Origin: Risungbinella massiliensis
GTDB lineage: Bacteria > Bacillota > Bacilli > Thermoactinomycetales > Thermoactinomycetaceae
Assembly: GCF_000942395.1 (NCBI RefSeq)
Contig: NZ_LN812103.1
Location: 563,394 to 627,393, forward strand
Direction of reading: 5' to 3'
DNA: 64,000 bases
Part shown: piece after piece, positions 35,383 to 42,293 of the stretch
How positions within the stretch are numbered: position 1 is the first letter of the stretch
How the letters are laid out: every line of letters starts with the position of its first letter
The notes under the pieces: generated by a model
Told to the model about the DNA's origin: nothing
What the model saw: only the letters and a program-made list of their open reading frames with translations
Database searches by the model: none
Program-made: the position numbers and the translations under genes

Positions 35383-35581
35383 AAAGGAGAGTTTCCTAAA
35401 AATGTAATTATGGTATATTTAAAACAGTCCCATTTTATCAAAATACAGACATAATTACAAAAGTCCTTATGTGTATTGCCAACATTTTGGTTGGGGAGAT
35501 GGTAGTTACCCTACTTATTGGGGGTTGGATGAACAAGGAGAAGCTGTTGTAAGGACGGAGAGTAGAATAGATTCATTTTAA
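35383..35581 (+). pseudogene. remnant of a DUF4241-like gene
   Basis: An AAAGGAG site (35383-35389) and ATG (35402) are followed at once by a stop, but from 35423 a frame without a start encodes a tail ending CQHFGWGDGSYPTYWGLDEQ and then GEAVVRTESRIDSF. The GWGDGSYPTYWGLD pattern is how DUF4241 proteins end, to my memory. The body of the gene is missing. The family call is by recall only. Confidence 0.4.
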
Positions 35582-35604
35582 GATAAACCAAAATTTTATA
35601 CGAA

Positions 35605-35652
35605 AAAAGCGCTACTTTTTCTATTAAGTATAGGAAATAATAGCGCTTTTTG
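35605..35652. terminator. bidirectional terminator
   Basis: AAAAGCGCTA and TAGCGCTTTTT pair across a 26-base loop between the DUF4241 remnant and the NTF2-like gene. Confidence 0.7.
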
Positions 35653-35671
35653 TAGTGGTGAATAGTTTCTA

Positions 35672-36043
35672 CTATGGATTACTACTCAAATGCTCATGCT
35701 TTAACTTCCAAAACCCATTACCATTTTTCACAAATACATTGGTTGCTCTACCGCTACCGGATCGAAATGCATTTTGATAAAAACCTTCCCATGTATAGGT
35801 ATAAATACAAGTGGCGGAATTTTGAGCTACTGCGATCCACTTGACATCAGTAGCTGCATAAATCTCATCCTGTATCAAATTCCAAGCATTTTCAAAATAG
35901 CTTCTGATTTCATCTCTATTTACACAAGTTTTGTCGGAGAACCAATAAATTGCATTATCATCTAATACCTTTTCTACATTATCAAAATCATGTGTATTGG
36001 TAGCTTCTAAATAAGTTTGTAAAGCTTGTTGATAGTCTGTCAT
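35672..36043 (-). CDS. SnoaL/DUF4440-type NTF2-like protein
   Basis: The 123-residue protein has the cone-fold pattern of NTF2-like proteins: an N-terminal helix (YQQALQTYLEATNTHDFDNVEKVL), then ISWFSDK-like IYWFSDKTCVNRDEIRSYFENAW, and a C-terminal beta-sheet (CIYTYTWEGFYQNAFRSGSGRATNVFVKNGNGFWKLKHEHLS). Members are enzymes or ligand-binding proteins; nothing here fixes the substrate. AAGGAG stands 7 bases before the ATG. Confidence 0.75.
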   Translation of the reverse strand: MTDYQQALQTYLEATNTHDFDNVEKVLDDNAIYWFSDKTCVNRDEIRSYFENAWNLIQDEIYAATDVKWIAVAQNSATCIYTYTWEGFYQNAFRSGSGRATNVFVKNGNGFWKLKHEHLSSNP

Positions 36044-36118
36044 CTGTTTACTCCTTATTGTATTTTTAGAAAAATGCCTTCTTTTCGTGAATCTTTATGA
36101 CTTTAATACAAAAAACAT

Positions 36119-36147
36119 TTGCGGAGTAATTAGAATCATAATATAAT
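36119..36147 (+). promoter_or_regulatory. sigma-A promoter of gene A1
   Basis: TTGCGG (36119-36124), 17-base spacer, TATAAT (36142-36147). The same arrangement is kept in front of A2. Confidence 0.75.
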
Positions 36148-36167
36148 TCTACCAATCGAATAGCAAG

Positions 36168-36275
36168 CTCATCTCTGGCCTAATGCCTGGTAGACCCATT
36201 GTGGCTAGCTGATTGCATTAGGCTAGGAGGACCAACATGGTTCACTCCTGGCTATAACCATTAAGGAGTGATGAG
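36168..36275 (+). promoter_or_regulatory. structured leader of gene A1, candidate translational switch
   Basis: Possible helices: P1 CTCATC (36168-36173) with GATGAG (36270-36275), closing the leader; P2 GCCTAATGC (36178-36186) with GCATTAGGC (36215-36223); P3 GCTAGGAG (36222-36229) with CTCCTGGC (36245-36252). The P3 3' strand overlaps an anti-SD, TCACTCCT (36242-36249), which pairs perfectly with the ribosome site AGGAGTGA (36264-36271). P3 and the anti-SD helix exclude each other, so the leader has an ON and an OFF form. Confidence 0.65.
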
Positions 36276-36277
36276 TT

Positions 36278-37213
36278 ATGTGGAAAATTGGACATGATTT
36301 CAAAAATGATTTGTTGAAGAATCACCACGAATTATTGTTGCTATTCGAGAAAACGCAACAACTTAATAAAAGCAAGGTTTTCAGCATCGAAGACATGATC
36401 GAATTTTGCATCGACTCTGTAGATAAGGAAATTCGTCAGTCATCACTAAAACTATTAATCTTAAAAGATGGGAAAATTGCTCTAAAAACAAACCAACCAT
36501 TGGCGTTCAATGAATTAATTTTCTTTTATCCGCGTGATATTTCACAAGGAACGCCGACTGAACTAAAAATTTTCCACAAAAATAGTTTTAGCTATAAATC
36601 AGATTCTAGAGCCAATTCCACTTTAATTAGCCAAACAGACATTCAGGATTACTCGGAAAAATTGGAGAAAAAACAAGATGACTATCTTCTCTACTACAAA
36701 TTGTTGATCGAAGCAAAAAAAGCAGTGGCAGAAGTAAGAAAAACTGGTCAAATGACAGAAAGTAACAAATTAACATTAAAAAAACATGCTGCAGAAACTC
36801 TCTATATTTTCTTGCTTATACTAGAAGAACTAGCATCTGAGTTGAAATCGACTGGTGATATCTTGCAGTTCATTCAACGTGAAATTTCCATTTATTCGAT
36901 TGTCTGGGTTCAACAAATGGCAGCAGGTTACTGCAAGGATGCAAAAAATGTACCTAGAAGCTTTGAGTTGAACAAACCACTTGCTAGAAATCATTTAACG
37001 ATCCTTAACACGAAGGATAATAACAGCATTGGTGTAAATAAAGAAGATTTGCTAGATAAGATTACAACAATGGAACAAGTAAACAAAAAGATAAACACAC
37101 TTTTCATGACCATTAATCAAAGTAATATTTCCAAAGCCCAAGAATACTATACTGATTTTGTACTCAATGGTGATTTTGGACTGCATTCTCTTGATGAGCT
37201 CTTTGCTATGTAA
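36278..37213 (+). CDS. family A protein, copy 1 (unknown function)
   Basis: I do not recognise this 311-residue soluble protein. It is rich in Lys, Asn and Gln and mostly helical by appearance. It is related to A2 over its whole length, more than half of the residues being the same; the best-kept blocks are FCIDSV, ALKTNQPL, RKTGQMTE.NKLTLKKH, QMAAGYC, NVPRSFELNK and the C-terminus SKAQEYYTDFVLNGDFGLHS. No signal peptide or TM segment is seen. It has its own promoter, a structured leader that can hide the SD, and a hairpin terminator (37228-37254), so it is a stand-alone unit. Confidence 0.75.
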   Translation: MWKIGHDFKNDLLKNHHELLLLFEKTQQLNKSKVFSIEDMIEFCIDSVDKEIRQSSLKLLILKDGKIALKTNQPLAFNELIFFYPRDISQGTPTELKIFHKNSFSYKSDSRANSTLISQTDIQDYSEKLEKKQDDYLLYYKLLIEAKKAVAEVRKTGQMTESNKLTLKKHAAETLYIFLLILEELASELKSTGDILQFIQREISIYSIVWVQQMAAGYCKDAKNVPRSFELNKPLARNHLTILNTKDNNSIGVNKEDLLDKITTMEQVNKKINTLFMTINQSNISKAQEYYTDFVLNGDFGLHSLDELFAM

Positions 37214-37227
37214 ATCTAGAGAATGAA

Positions 37228-37254
37228 TCAGGGTGTGCTACAAGCACATCCTGA
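37228..37254 (+). terminator. hairpin after A1
   Basis: TCAGGGTGTGCT and AGCACATCCTGA form a 12-bp stem with a 3-base loop; only ATTTAT follows. The same hairpin follows A2 (38500-38525). Confidence 0.6.
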
Positions 37255-37293
37255 ATTTATGTAAACGTCTTTTTCTATCAAATACTCCTCCTT

Positions 37294-37406
37294 GCACTAA
37301 TTATAAGGAGGTAATATCGATGACGACTTTTGGAGATTTAGAATTTCTCGCTACCTTTCTATATCATATTTTTGGAAAAGTGCATCCATTTTGTAAACCT
37401 TTATGA
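37294..37406 (+). pseudogene. truncated family B gene (B remnant)
   Basis: CCTCCTT and AAGGAGG flank a loop that contains the family B leader motif GCACTAATTAT, then ATG at 37320 opens TTFGDLEFLATF, which matches the first residues of B1 (FGDLEFFASL) and B2 (FGHLHFLASF). The match stops after about 12 residues, where sequence homologous to the upstream flank of A1 begins, and a stop comes at 37406. The A2 unit has therefore cut off a former B gene. Confidence 0.75.
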
Positions 37407-37424
37407 CTTTAGCACAAAAAATCA

Positions 37425-37453
37425 TTGCAGACTAATTAGAATCATAATATAAT
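37425..37453 (+). promoter_or_regulatory. sigma-A promoter of gene A2
   Basis: TTGCAG (37425-37430), 17-base spacer, TATAAT (37448-37453); duplicated from the A1 promoter. Confidence 0.75.
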
Positions 37454-37473
37454 TCTACCAATCGAGTAGCAAG

Positions 37474-37579
37474 CTCATCTCTAGCCTAATGCCTGGTAGA
37501 CCCTTTGTGGCTAGCTGATTGCGTTAGGCTAGGAGGACCAGTTGGTTCACTCCTAGCTATACCAATAAGGGGTGATGAG
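37474..37579 (+). promoter_or_regulatory. structured leader of gene A2, candidate translational switch
   Basis: P1 CTCATC (37474-37479)/GATGAG (37574-37579); P2 GCCTAATGC (37484-37492)/GCGTTAGGC (37521-37529); P3 GCTAGGAG (37528-37535)/CTCCTAGC (37550-37557); anti-SD TCACTCCT (37547-37554) with SD AGGGGTGA (37568-37575). Against A1, the changes in P2, P3 and the SD helix each keep pairing (A-U to G-U, G-U to A-U, A-U to G-U). Confidence 0.65.
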
Positions 37580-37581
37580 TT

Positions 37582-38484
37582 ATGTTGAAAAATTTTCATG
37601 ATCTCGTGTTGCTATTCGAGAAAGCGGAAACGCTGGAAAGAAGCAATGTGTTTCACATCCAAGATATGATAGACTTTTGCATCGACTCTGTAGAGAAGGA
37701 AATTTATCAGTCATCACTTAAACTGTTCGTTCTAAAAGATGCACAAATTGCCTTGAAAACAAATCAACCATTATATTTCTATGAATTCGTTCTTTTTTAT
37801 TCACATCAGATATCATTAGGGCAACCAATTCAATTACCTACTTCACAAAAGAAGAATTTCCATTACAGCTCACATCCTAAGGCGAGTTCAACCTTAATTA
37901 AACAAGAAGGTATCCCGAAGTTATCGAACCTATTAAATAAGAAACAAGATGAATTTCTCTTCTATTACAAACAGTTGTTAGAGGCAAAAAAGGCAGTGGT
38001 AGAAGCAAGAAAAACTGGTCAAATGACGGAAGAAAACAAACTAACATTAAAAAAACATGTAGCCGAAACACTATTTATCTTTTTGCTTGTACTAGAAGAT
38101 TTAGAAGCTGAATTGAAATCAACCAGTTCGATCTTGCAGGGGATCCAATTTGAAATTTCCCATCAATCGGTTCTCTGGGTTCACCAAATGGCAGCAGGTT
38201 ACTGCAAGTATGGGAAAAATGTACCGAGAAGCTTTGAGTTGAACAAAGAGCTTGCTTCAAATAAATTATCTATTTTCAGCATAAAAGATAATAGGATTAT
38301 TGAATTAAATAAAGCAGATTTATTCGAAAAAATCATAACGATGGAAAAAGCCCAGAACAAGCTGTACCACCTTTTCAAGACAACAAAGACGAATAAGATT
38401 TCCAAAGCCCAAGAATACTATACTGATTTGGTACTCAATGGAGACTTTGGACTCCATTCTCTCGATGAACTGTTTACTTGGTAA
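37582..38484 (+). CDS. family A protein, copy 2 (unknown function)
   Basis: The 300-residue paralogue of A1 lacks about ten residues at the N-terminus (it opens MLKNFHDLVLLFEK where A1 has an insert) but is otherwise collinear, with the same conserved blocks and a tail LVLNGDFGLHSLDELFTW. Promoter, leader and downstream hairpin were duplicated with the gene. Intact frames and pairing-preserving leader changes suggest that both copies are under selection. Function unknown; nothing like a catalytic motif was seen. Confidence 0.75.
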   Translation: MLKNFHDLVLLFEKAETLERSNVFHIQDMIDFCIDSVEKEIYQSSLKLFVLKDAQIALKTNQPLYFYEFVLFYSHQISLGQPIQLPTSQKKNFHYSSHPKASSTLIKQEGIPKLSNLLNKKQDEFLFYYKQLLEAKKAVVEARKTGQMTEENKLTLKKHVAETLFIFLLVLEDLEAELKSTSSILQGIQFEISHQSVLWVHQMAAGYCKYGKNVPRSFELNKELASNKLSIFSIKDNRIIELNKADLFEKIITMEKAQNKLYHLFKTTKTNKISKAQEYYTDLVLNGDFGLHSLDELFTW

Positions 38485-38499
38485 ATTTAGAGAATGAAT

Positions 38500-38525
38500 C
38501 AGGGTGTGCTACAAAGCACATCCTG
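38500..38525 (+). terminator. hairpin after A2
   Basis: CAGGGTGTGCT and AGCACATCCTG pair (one G-U), as after A1. Confidence 0.55.
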
Positions 38526-38581
38526 TATTTATGTAATCATCAATTTATTATTTAGACATATCTAATGGTACGATTTATTCG

Positions 38582-38587
38582 TATAAT
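38582..38587 (+). promoter_or_regulatory. -10 element of gene B1
   Basis: CGTATAAT occurs before both B1 and B2, each 15-21 bases before the first leader hairpin, with a shared ACATATC about 24 bases further upstream in place of a normal -35. Confidence 0.45.
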
Positions 38588-38602
38588 GATTGTATCCCAT
38601 AA

Positions 38603-38697
38603 CTCCTCCTTGACCTAGTGGAATTCCTTTTTATGGATTCTAGTAGGTCAAGGAGGAGAGGTATAGCCTCCTTGCACTAACCATAAGGAGGTTATAC
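38603..38697 (+). promoter_or_regulatory. two-hairpin leader of gene B1, SD buried in the second
   Basis: H1: CTCCTCCTTGACCTA (38603-38617) with TAGGTCAAGGAGGAG (38644-38658), 15 bp perfect, extended inside by GAATTCC/GGATTC. H2: GTATAGCCTCCTT (38661-38673) with AAGGAGGTTATAC (38685-38697), 13 bp with one G-U, burying the whole SD three bases before the ATG. The H1 3' strand also contains AAGGAGG and could compete with the true SD for CCTCCTT. Confidence 0.7.
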
Positions 38698-38699
38698 CA

Positions 38700-39563
38700 A
38701 TGAAGTTTGGAGACTTAGAATTTTTTGCTAGTCTTCCGGTGAGCTATCATTCTAGGGATTGGTTGATTCAGGATTATCATTATTTATTAGATGAATATTT
38801 TTATGGTGCAACACGATCGGAAATCAACACGGAACTACAAACATTGTTAAAAATTACAAATAATCTTCGTAGTGAACACTCTATCTATCATCTAAACAAT
38901 TTTATTTTTGCATTTAATAATCCTAGAGACTTTGAGATGCCATCGTATCTAAATAATATCCCTAAATTAAGCAAGGGAAGTTATATTATTGCAGATTGTG
39001 TTTCGGAAACCATGAATTCGTTAAAGTTAAACGAAGTAAATGATCTGATAATTGATCTCTACCAAGAATCGAAGGAATTAAAAATAGATCAACAAGAAAT
39101 AGGGAAACTTTATCGATATTTTATGGAGAATCAAAAAAAGGTTTTGGAACTGAAACCGAGTGGCGACCCTCAAGAGGACTTTGGGTACTTCATCTATTTA
39201 AATGAAATCCAGAATTGGCTTTATAAACACCAAATGGAACTGGAAGGGTATATTGAATTTTATGATACGCTGTTAAGTTATTTTGATAACTTTGAAACAG
39301 TCGTGTATTTTCCTACTCTCACTGTTCCGTTACAGTCTGGAATGAAGTTTGATGATAACCTCAATAAGTTACTGTCAGCACAACCATTGAACTTAAAGGG
39401 GCTTATCATTAGTAATGGAAAGAATGCTATCCATTACGACTTATATTACTTGGTTGATTGGGTAAACATGCTTTCCATCAAGTTGAAGGATATCGAAAAA
39501 CTATCTGCTTCTATTTCGAAAGTGGAAGTGGAATTTCTTACTTGCCACTTACAACTACGTTAA
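38700..39563 (+). CDS. family B protein, copy 1 (unknown function)
   Basis: I do not recognise this 287-residue soluble protein. It is acidic to neutral and mainly helical, with a central conserved patch shared with B2: VNDLIID, LKPSGDP/WNPCGEY, LNEIQ/LQQIQ.W..KH, and FETVVYFPTLTVPLQSG against FELVVYFPILTVPMEKG, then GLIISNGKNAI against GLLMGNGKNLI. The N-terminus FGDLEFFASLPVSYHSRDW also matches. There is no TM segment or signal peptide. It has its own -10, leader and terminator (39590-39625). Confidence 0.72.
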   Translation: MKFGDLEFFASLPVSYHSRDWLIQDYHYLLDEYFYGATRSEINTELQTLLKITNNLRSEHSIYHLNNFIFAFNNPRDFEMPSYLNNIPKLSKGSYIIADCVSETMNSLKLNEVNDLIIDLYQESKELKIDQQEIGKLYRYFMENQKKVLELKPSGDPQEDFGYFIYLNEIQNWLYKHQMELEGYIEFYDTLLSYFDNFETVVYFPTLTVPLQSGMKFDDNLNKLLSAQPLNLKGLIISNGKNAIHYDLYYLVDWVNMLSIKLKDIEKLSASISKVEVEFLTCHLQLR

Positions 39564-39589
39564 AGAGAAATGATGATTCTTTTTAACAA

Positions 39590-39625
39590 AGGTGTATGTC
39601 CAATGATGGGCATACACCTATTTTA
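39590..39625 (+). terminator. terminator of B1
   Basis: AGGTGTATGTCC and GGGCATACACCT pair (one G-U) followed by ATTTTATTTT. Confidence 0.75.
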
Positions 39626-39716
39626 TTTTAAGAAAGAGTTTGGAATGTAGTATAAAATTATAATATTTGTACATATCAAATTACGGAATGAACCCGTATA
39701 ATAGACATTAGTCCAA

Positions 39717-39815
39717 CTCTCCTCCTTGACCTAGTGGAATTCCTTTTTAATCGGATTCTAGTAGGTCAAGGAGGAGAGGTATTGCCTCCTTGCACAAATT
39801 AAAAGGAGGTAATAC
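39717..39815 (+). promoter_or_regulatory. two-hairpin leader of gene B2, SD buried in the second
   Basis: H1: arms 39717-39733 and 39762-39778, 17 bp perfect. H2: GTATTGCCTCCTT (39779-39791) with AAGGAGGTAATAC (39803-39815). Compared with B1, the fifth pair of H2 has changed from A-U to U-A, a compensatory double change, and the G-U next to it is kept. A TATAAT lies at 39697-39702. Confidence 0.72.
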
Positions 39816-39817
39816 AG

Positions 39818-40708
39818 ATGAAATCGTTTGGACACTTACATTTTTTAGCCTCTTTTCCAGTGAGTATGAAGTCATCGGAGTGGACAGTCGAGATATATGA
39901 GAAATTATTAGGAGAATTATACTATCGATTAACTCAAGAGGAACTAGCTTTAGAACTACGAGATCTTGAAAAGATTGCAAACCAGTTACGACAAGGGAAC
40001 TCAGTTTATCAATTTCATAATCTGGTTGTGGGATATAATCTCTCTCAAACTGGGAATCGTTCTTCTTATATATCGCCGTATATCGAGCAAATACCGAAAT
40101 TAAGTCACAAAAACTATATTAGAGCTGATTTTGATACTGAGTATCATCATGTCCTTCGAGTAGATGATGTAAATAACCTAATAATTGATAATTACCAAAA
40201 ACAAAAAAATTTACGTCTAAATCAATTCAAAATAAATCTAAGCAATCGTGAGTTGGATCCGAAATCAACCATTCTAGACTGGAATCCATGTGGCGAATAT
40301 GAAAAAGACTGTTATCATGTCGCATTTCTCCAACAAATTCAGAAATGGTTGATGAAACATTTGGTGGAATTTCGCGAGCATGTGGATTTCTATAAGAAAA
40401 ACGTAATCGTACACTTTGATCAATTTGAACTCGTTGTATATTTCCCGATCTTAACTGTTCCGATGGAAAAAGGAAAAGATTTCAATGTAGCTTTGAATCT
40501 GGCAGTTGCATCGCAACAAGTGATAGGTACGGTACCAGCTTCAAAGCTTAGTGGGTTACTAATGGGGAACGGGAAAAATCTGATTCCTTACAGTAAGTTC
40601 AACTTCTTAGACTTAGTTGAAAAACTAGAAAATAAATTAATTATTATGGAGCAATTGATCGAAGCAATAACGGAAGTAGAAGTGAAGTTTGTAACTCATT
40701 ATTTGTAA
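39818..40708 (+). CDS. family B protein, copy 2 (unknown function)
   Basis: The 296-residue paralogue of B1 is more diverged than the A pair but keeps FASFPVS, the helical first quarter (YEKLLGELYYRLTQEELALEL), VDDVNNLIIDNYQ, WNPCGEYEKDCY, VVYFPILTVPMEKG and GLLMGNGKNLI. It contains two cysteines in the central patch that B1 does not share. Its leader, -10 and terminator are the duplicated B cassette. Function unknown. Confidence 0.72.
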   Translation: MKSFGHLHFLASFPVSMKSSEWTVEIYEKLLGELYYRLTQEELALELRDLEKIANQLRQGNSVYQFHNLVVGYNLSQTGNRSSYISPYIEQIPKLSHKNYIRADFDTEYHHVLRVDDVNNLIIDNYQKQKNLRLNQFKINLSNRELDPKSTILDWNPCGEYEKDCYHVAFLQQIQKWLMKHLVEFREHVDFYKKNVIVHFDQFELVVYFPILTVPMEKGKDFNVALNLAVASQQVIGTVPASKLSGLLMGNGKNLIPYSKFNFLDLVEKLENKLIIMEQLIEAITEVEVKFVTHYL

Positions 40709-40738
40709 TGTTAAAGAAGGTGTATATTCTTTAACAAA

Positions 40739-40775
40739 GGTGTATGTCCATTTATTGGATATACACCGTTTTTAT
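40739..40775 (+). terminator. terminator of B2
   Basis: GGTGTATGTCC and GGATATACACC pair (one G-U) followed by GTTTTTATTTT. Confidence 0.75.
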
Positions 40776-40832
40776 TTTGTAGCCAATGGAAGGATCAGAT
40801 ATCTTGGAGTGTTTTTTCCTTACATTCAGCAA

Positions 40833-42077
40833 TCACGCATCTTTTGTAGGTTGATAGTAACGCGCTTTTGACGGTTGAAAGTTGAATATACATAGCGTAA
40901 TTGCAAGTAACAACATCACGAGTGTACCTACTATTACCACAATCTGAATCCCAATGAGCTCTGTCGATAATCCCACAATAATAGTTGTAATGATGATAAA
41001 CAATGCTTCGATCCATCCGTATATACTTCCAACTCTACCCATTACATCAACTGGTATATTATTTTGATAAAAGGTCAAAAAGCCTGTATTTGCAAAAGCA
41101 AGAAAAAAGGCTAGAATAAAAAATCCGAAGGCTGCGATAAAAAAGGAGTTGGAAAAAGCATAGATGATATAACCGACTGATACAAATACAGATCCAAAGC
41201 CAATTAACCACGAAGTTTCTATTTTTGTTACAACAAGTGTGTTAACCATCGCCCCTGCAGCTATACCTACTCCAGCAATACTCACCAGAAAACCATAATC
41301 ACTATCTGATAAATGAAGTACTTCTTTGGCAAACGCAGCTTCTAGTGAGTCTAGAGCAGTTGCCATCACTACTATCACACAACTAAATAAAAAGTAAATG
41401 AACATAATGTATGGGGATTTACGACTAAAGTTCCAAACAAGGAGCCAATCCTTTTTTAGTAGTTTCCAAGATATTTTGGTATGAGAAGTGTGATTGGTAA
41501 GAGTTTGTTTTTCAAGATCAGGCATGAACAAAGTAATGATTCCTGATACGAATAAGGAGATGGCATTCACGTAGATAGCTAAGATTGGAGAACCAGTTAA
41601 AAAAAGTATTCCTGCGATAGCTGGTCCAATTAGAAAAGCCCCCGATTGAATTACACTAAGGAGAGAGTTATACCGTTTTCTTTGATCAGATGGTATTAAC
41701 TTGGTAATGTAAGCCGTGGATGCAGGTCTGAACATAGAGCTCGCCATATTGATTACAAAGACAATGCAGTATATAGACCAAATCGATGTAACAAATGGTA
41801 AAAAGACAATCCATATAGCTCGAAATAGATCAAGGAGGACCATTAGGTTTCGTTTGTTAAACCGGTCTATCATGCTACCTGACCAACTATTTGTAAATAA
41901 TGAAGCCAATGGTTTGATGATGTATAGAGCAGATACAGCAAAAGGTGAGCCAGACATATCTAGTACCATTAGGTTTAGAGCAATGAAATAGATCCATTCC
42001 CCTAGGTTAGAGACTCCAATGCCAAATAAGAGAATAAAAGGGTATTTCCAAGACTTCATTAATTTTGCTCCAATCAT
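40833..42077 (-). CDS. MFS transporter
   Basis: The 414-residue protein has twelve likely membrane helices and resembles the MFS_3/EntS-type drug or siderophore exporters: FGIGVSNLGEWIYFIALNLMV at the N-terminus, then SWSGSMIDRFNKRNLM (the loop 2-3 motif A region) and ISLFVSGIITLFMPDL. The start is the ATG at 42077 with AGGGGGAA just upstream; a longer frame to 42098 has no SD. It is transcribed toward the B2 gene. Substrate unknown. Confidence 0.87.
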   Translation of the reverse strand: MIGAKLMKSWKYPFILLFGIGVSNLGEWIYFIALNLMVLDMSGSPFAVSALYIIKPLASLFTNSWSGSMIDRFNKRNLMVLLDLFRAIWIVFLPFVTSIWSIYCIVFVINMASSMFRPASTAYITKLIPSDQRKRYNSLLSVIQSGAFLIGPAIAGILFLTGSPILAIYVNAISLFVSGIITLFMPDLEKQTLTNHTSHTKISWKLLKKDWLLVWNFSRKSPYIMFIYFLFSCVIVVMATALDSLEAAFAKEVLHLSDSDYGFLVSIAGVGIAAGAMVNTLVVTKIETSWLIGFGSVFVSVGYIIYAFSNSFFIAAFGFFILAFFLAFANTGFLTFYQNNIPVDVMGRVGSIYGWIEALFIIITTIIVGLSTELIGIQIVVIVGTLVMLLLAITLCIFNFQPSKARYYQPTKDA

Positions 42078-42256
42078 ATATTTCCCCCTAAAGGACATTG
42101 ACTATTAGATCTGGTCAGAGGCCTATTTTTAATCCACTATCATATCAGTTTCTCCCTTCGCTTTCCTTATTTTCTTAGCATTATCACAAGTACTTCCGCA
42201 ACTTCCGGTACTATTTTTCAACCTTTTTCCAATATGGGACATGCTAATCTTATATC

Positions 42257-42270
42257 AGAAAGCGCTTCCA
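42257..42270 (+). promoter_or_regulatory. candidate catabolite-responsive element (cre)
   Basis: AGAAAGCGCTTCCA matches the CcpA site TGWAARCGYTWNCW at all but the first position. It lies at the very start of the PTS regulator frame, which suggests glucose repression of the PTS operon and a start codon further downstream. Confidence 0.5.
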
Positions 42271-42293
42271 TCAACTTTCAAGTGGTGAGTACT

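Noticed and set aside
36168-37579. A leaders as a T-box or another named riboswitch
   Set aside because: No AGGGTGGTACCGCG or other class-defining core that I can recognise; kept as an unnamed structured leader.
38603-39780. B leader hairpins as CRISPR repeats
   Set aside because: Only two copies about 1.1 kb apart, each tied to a gene start, with no spacer pattern.
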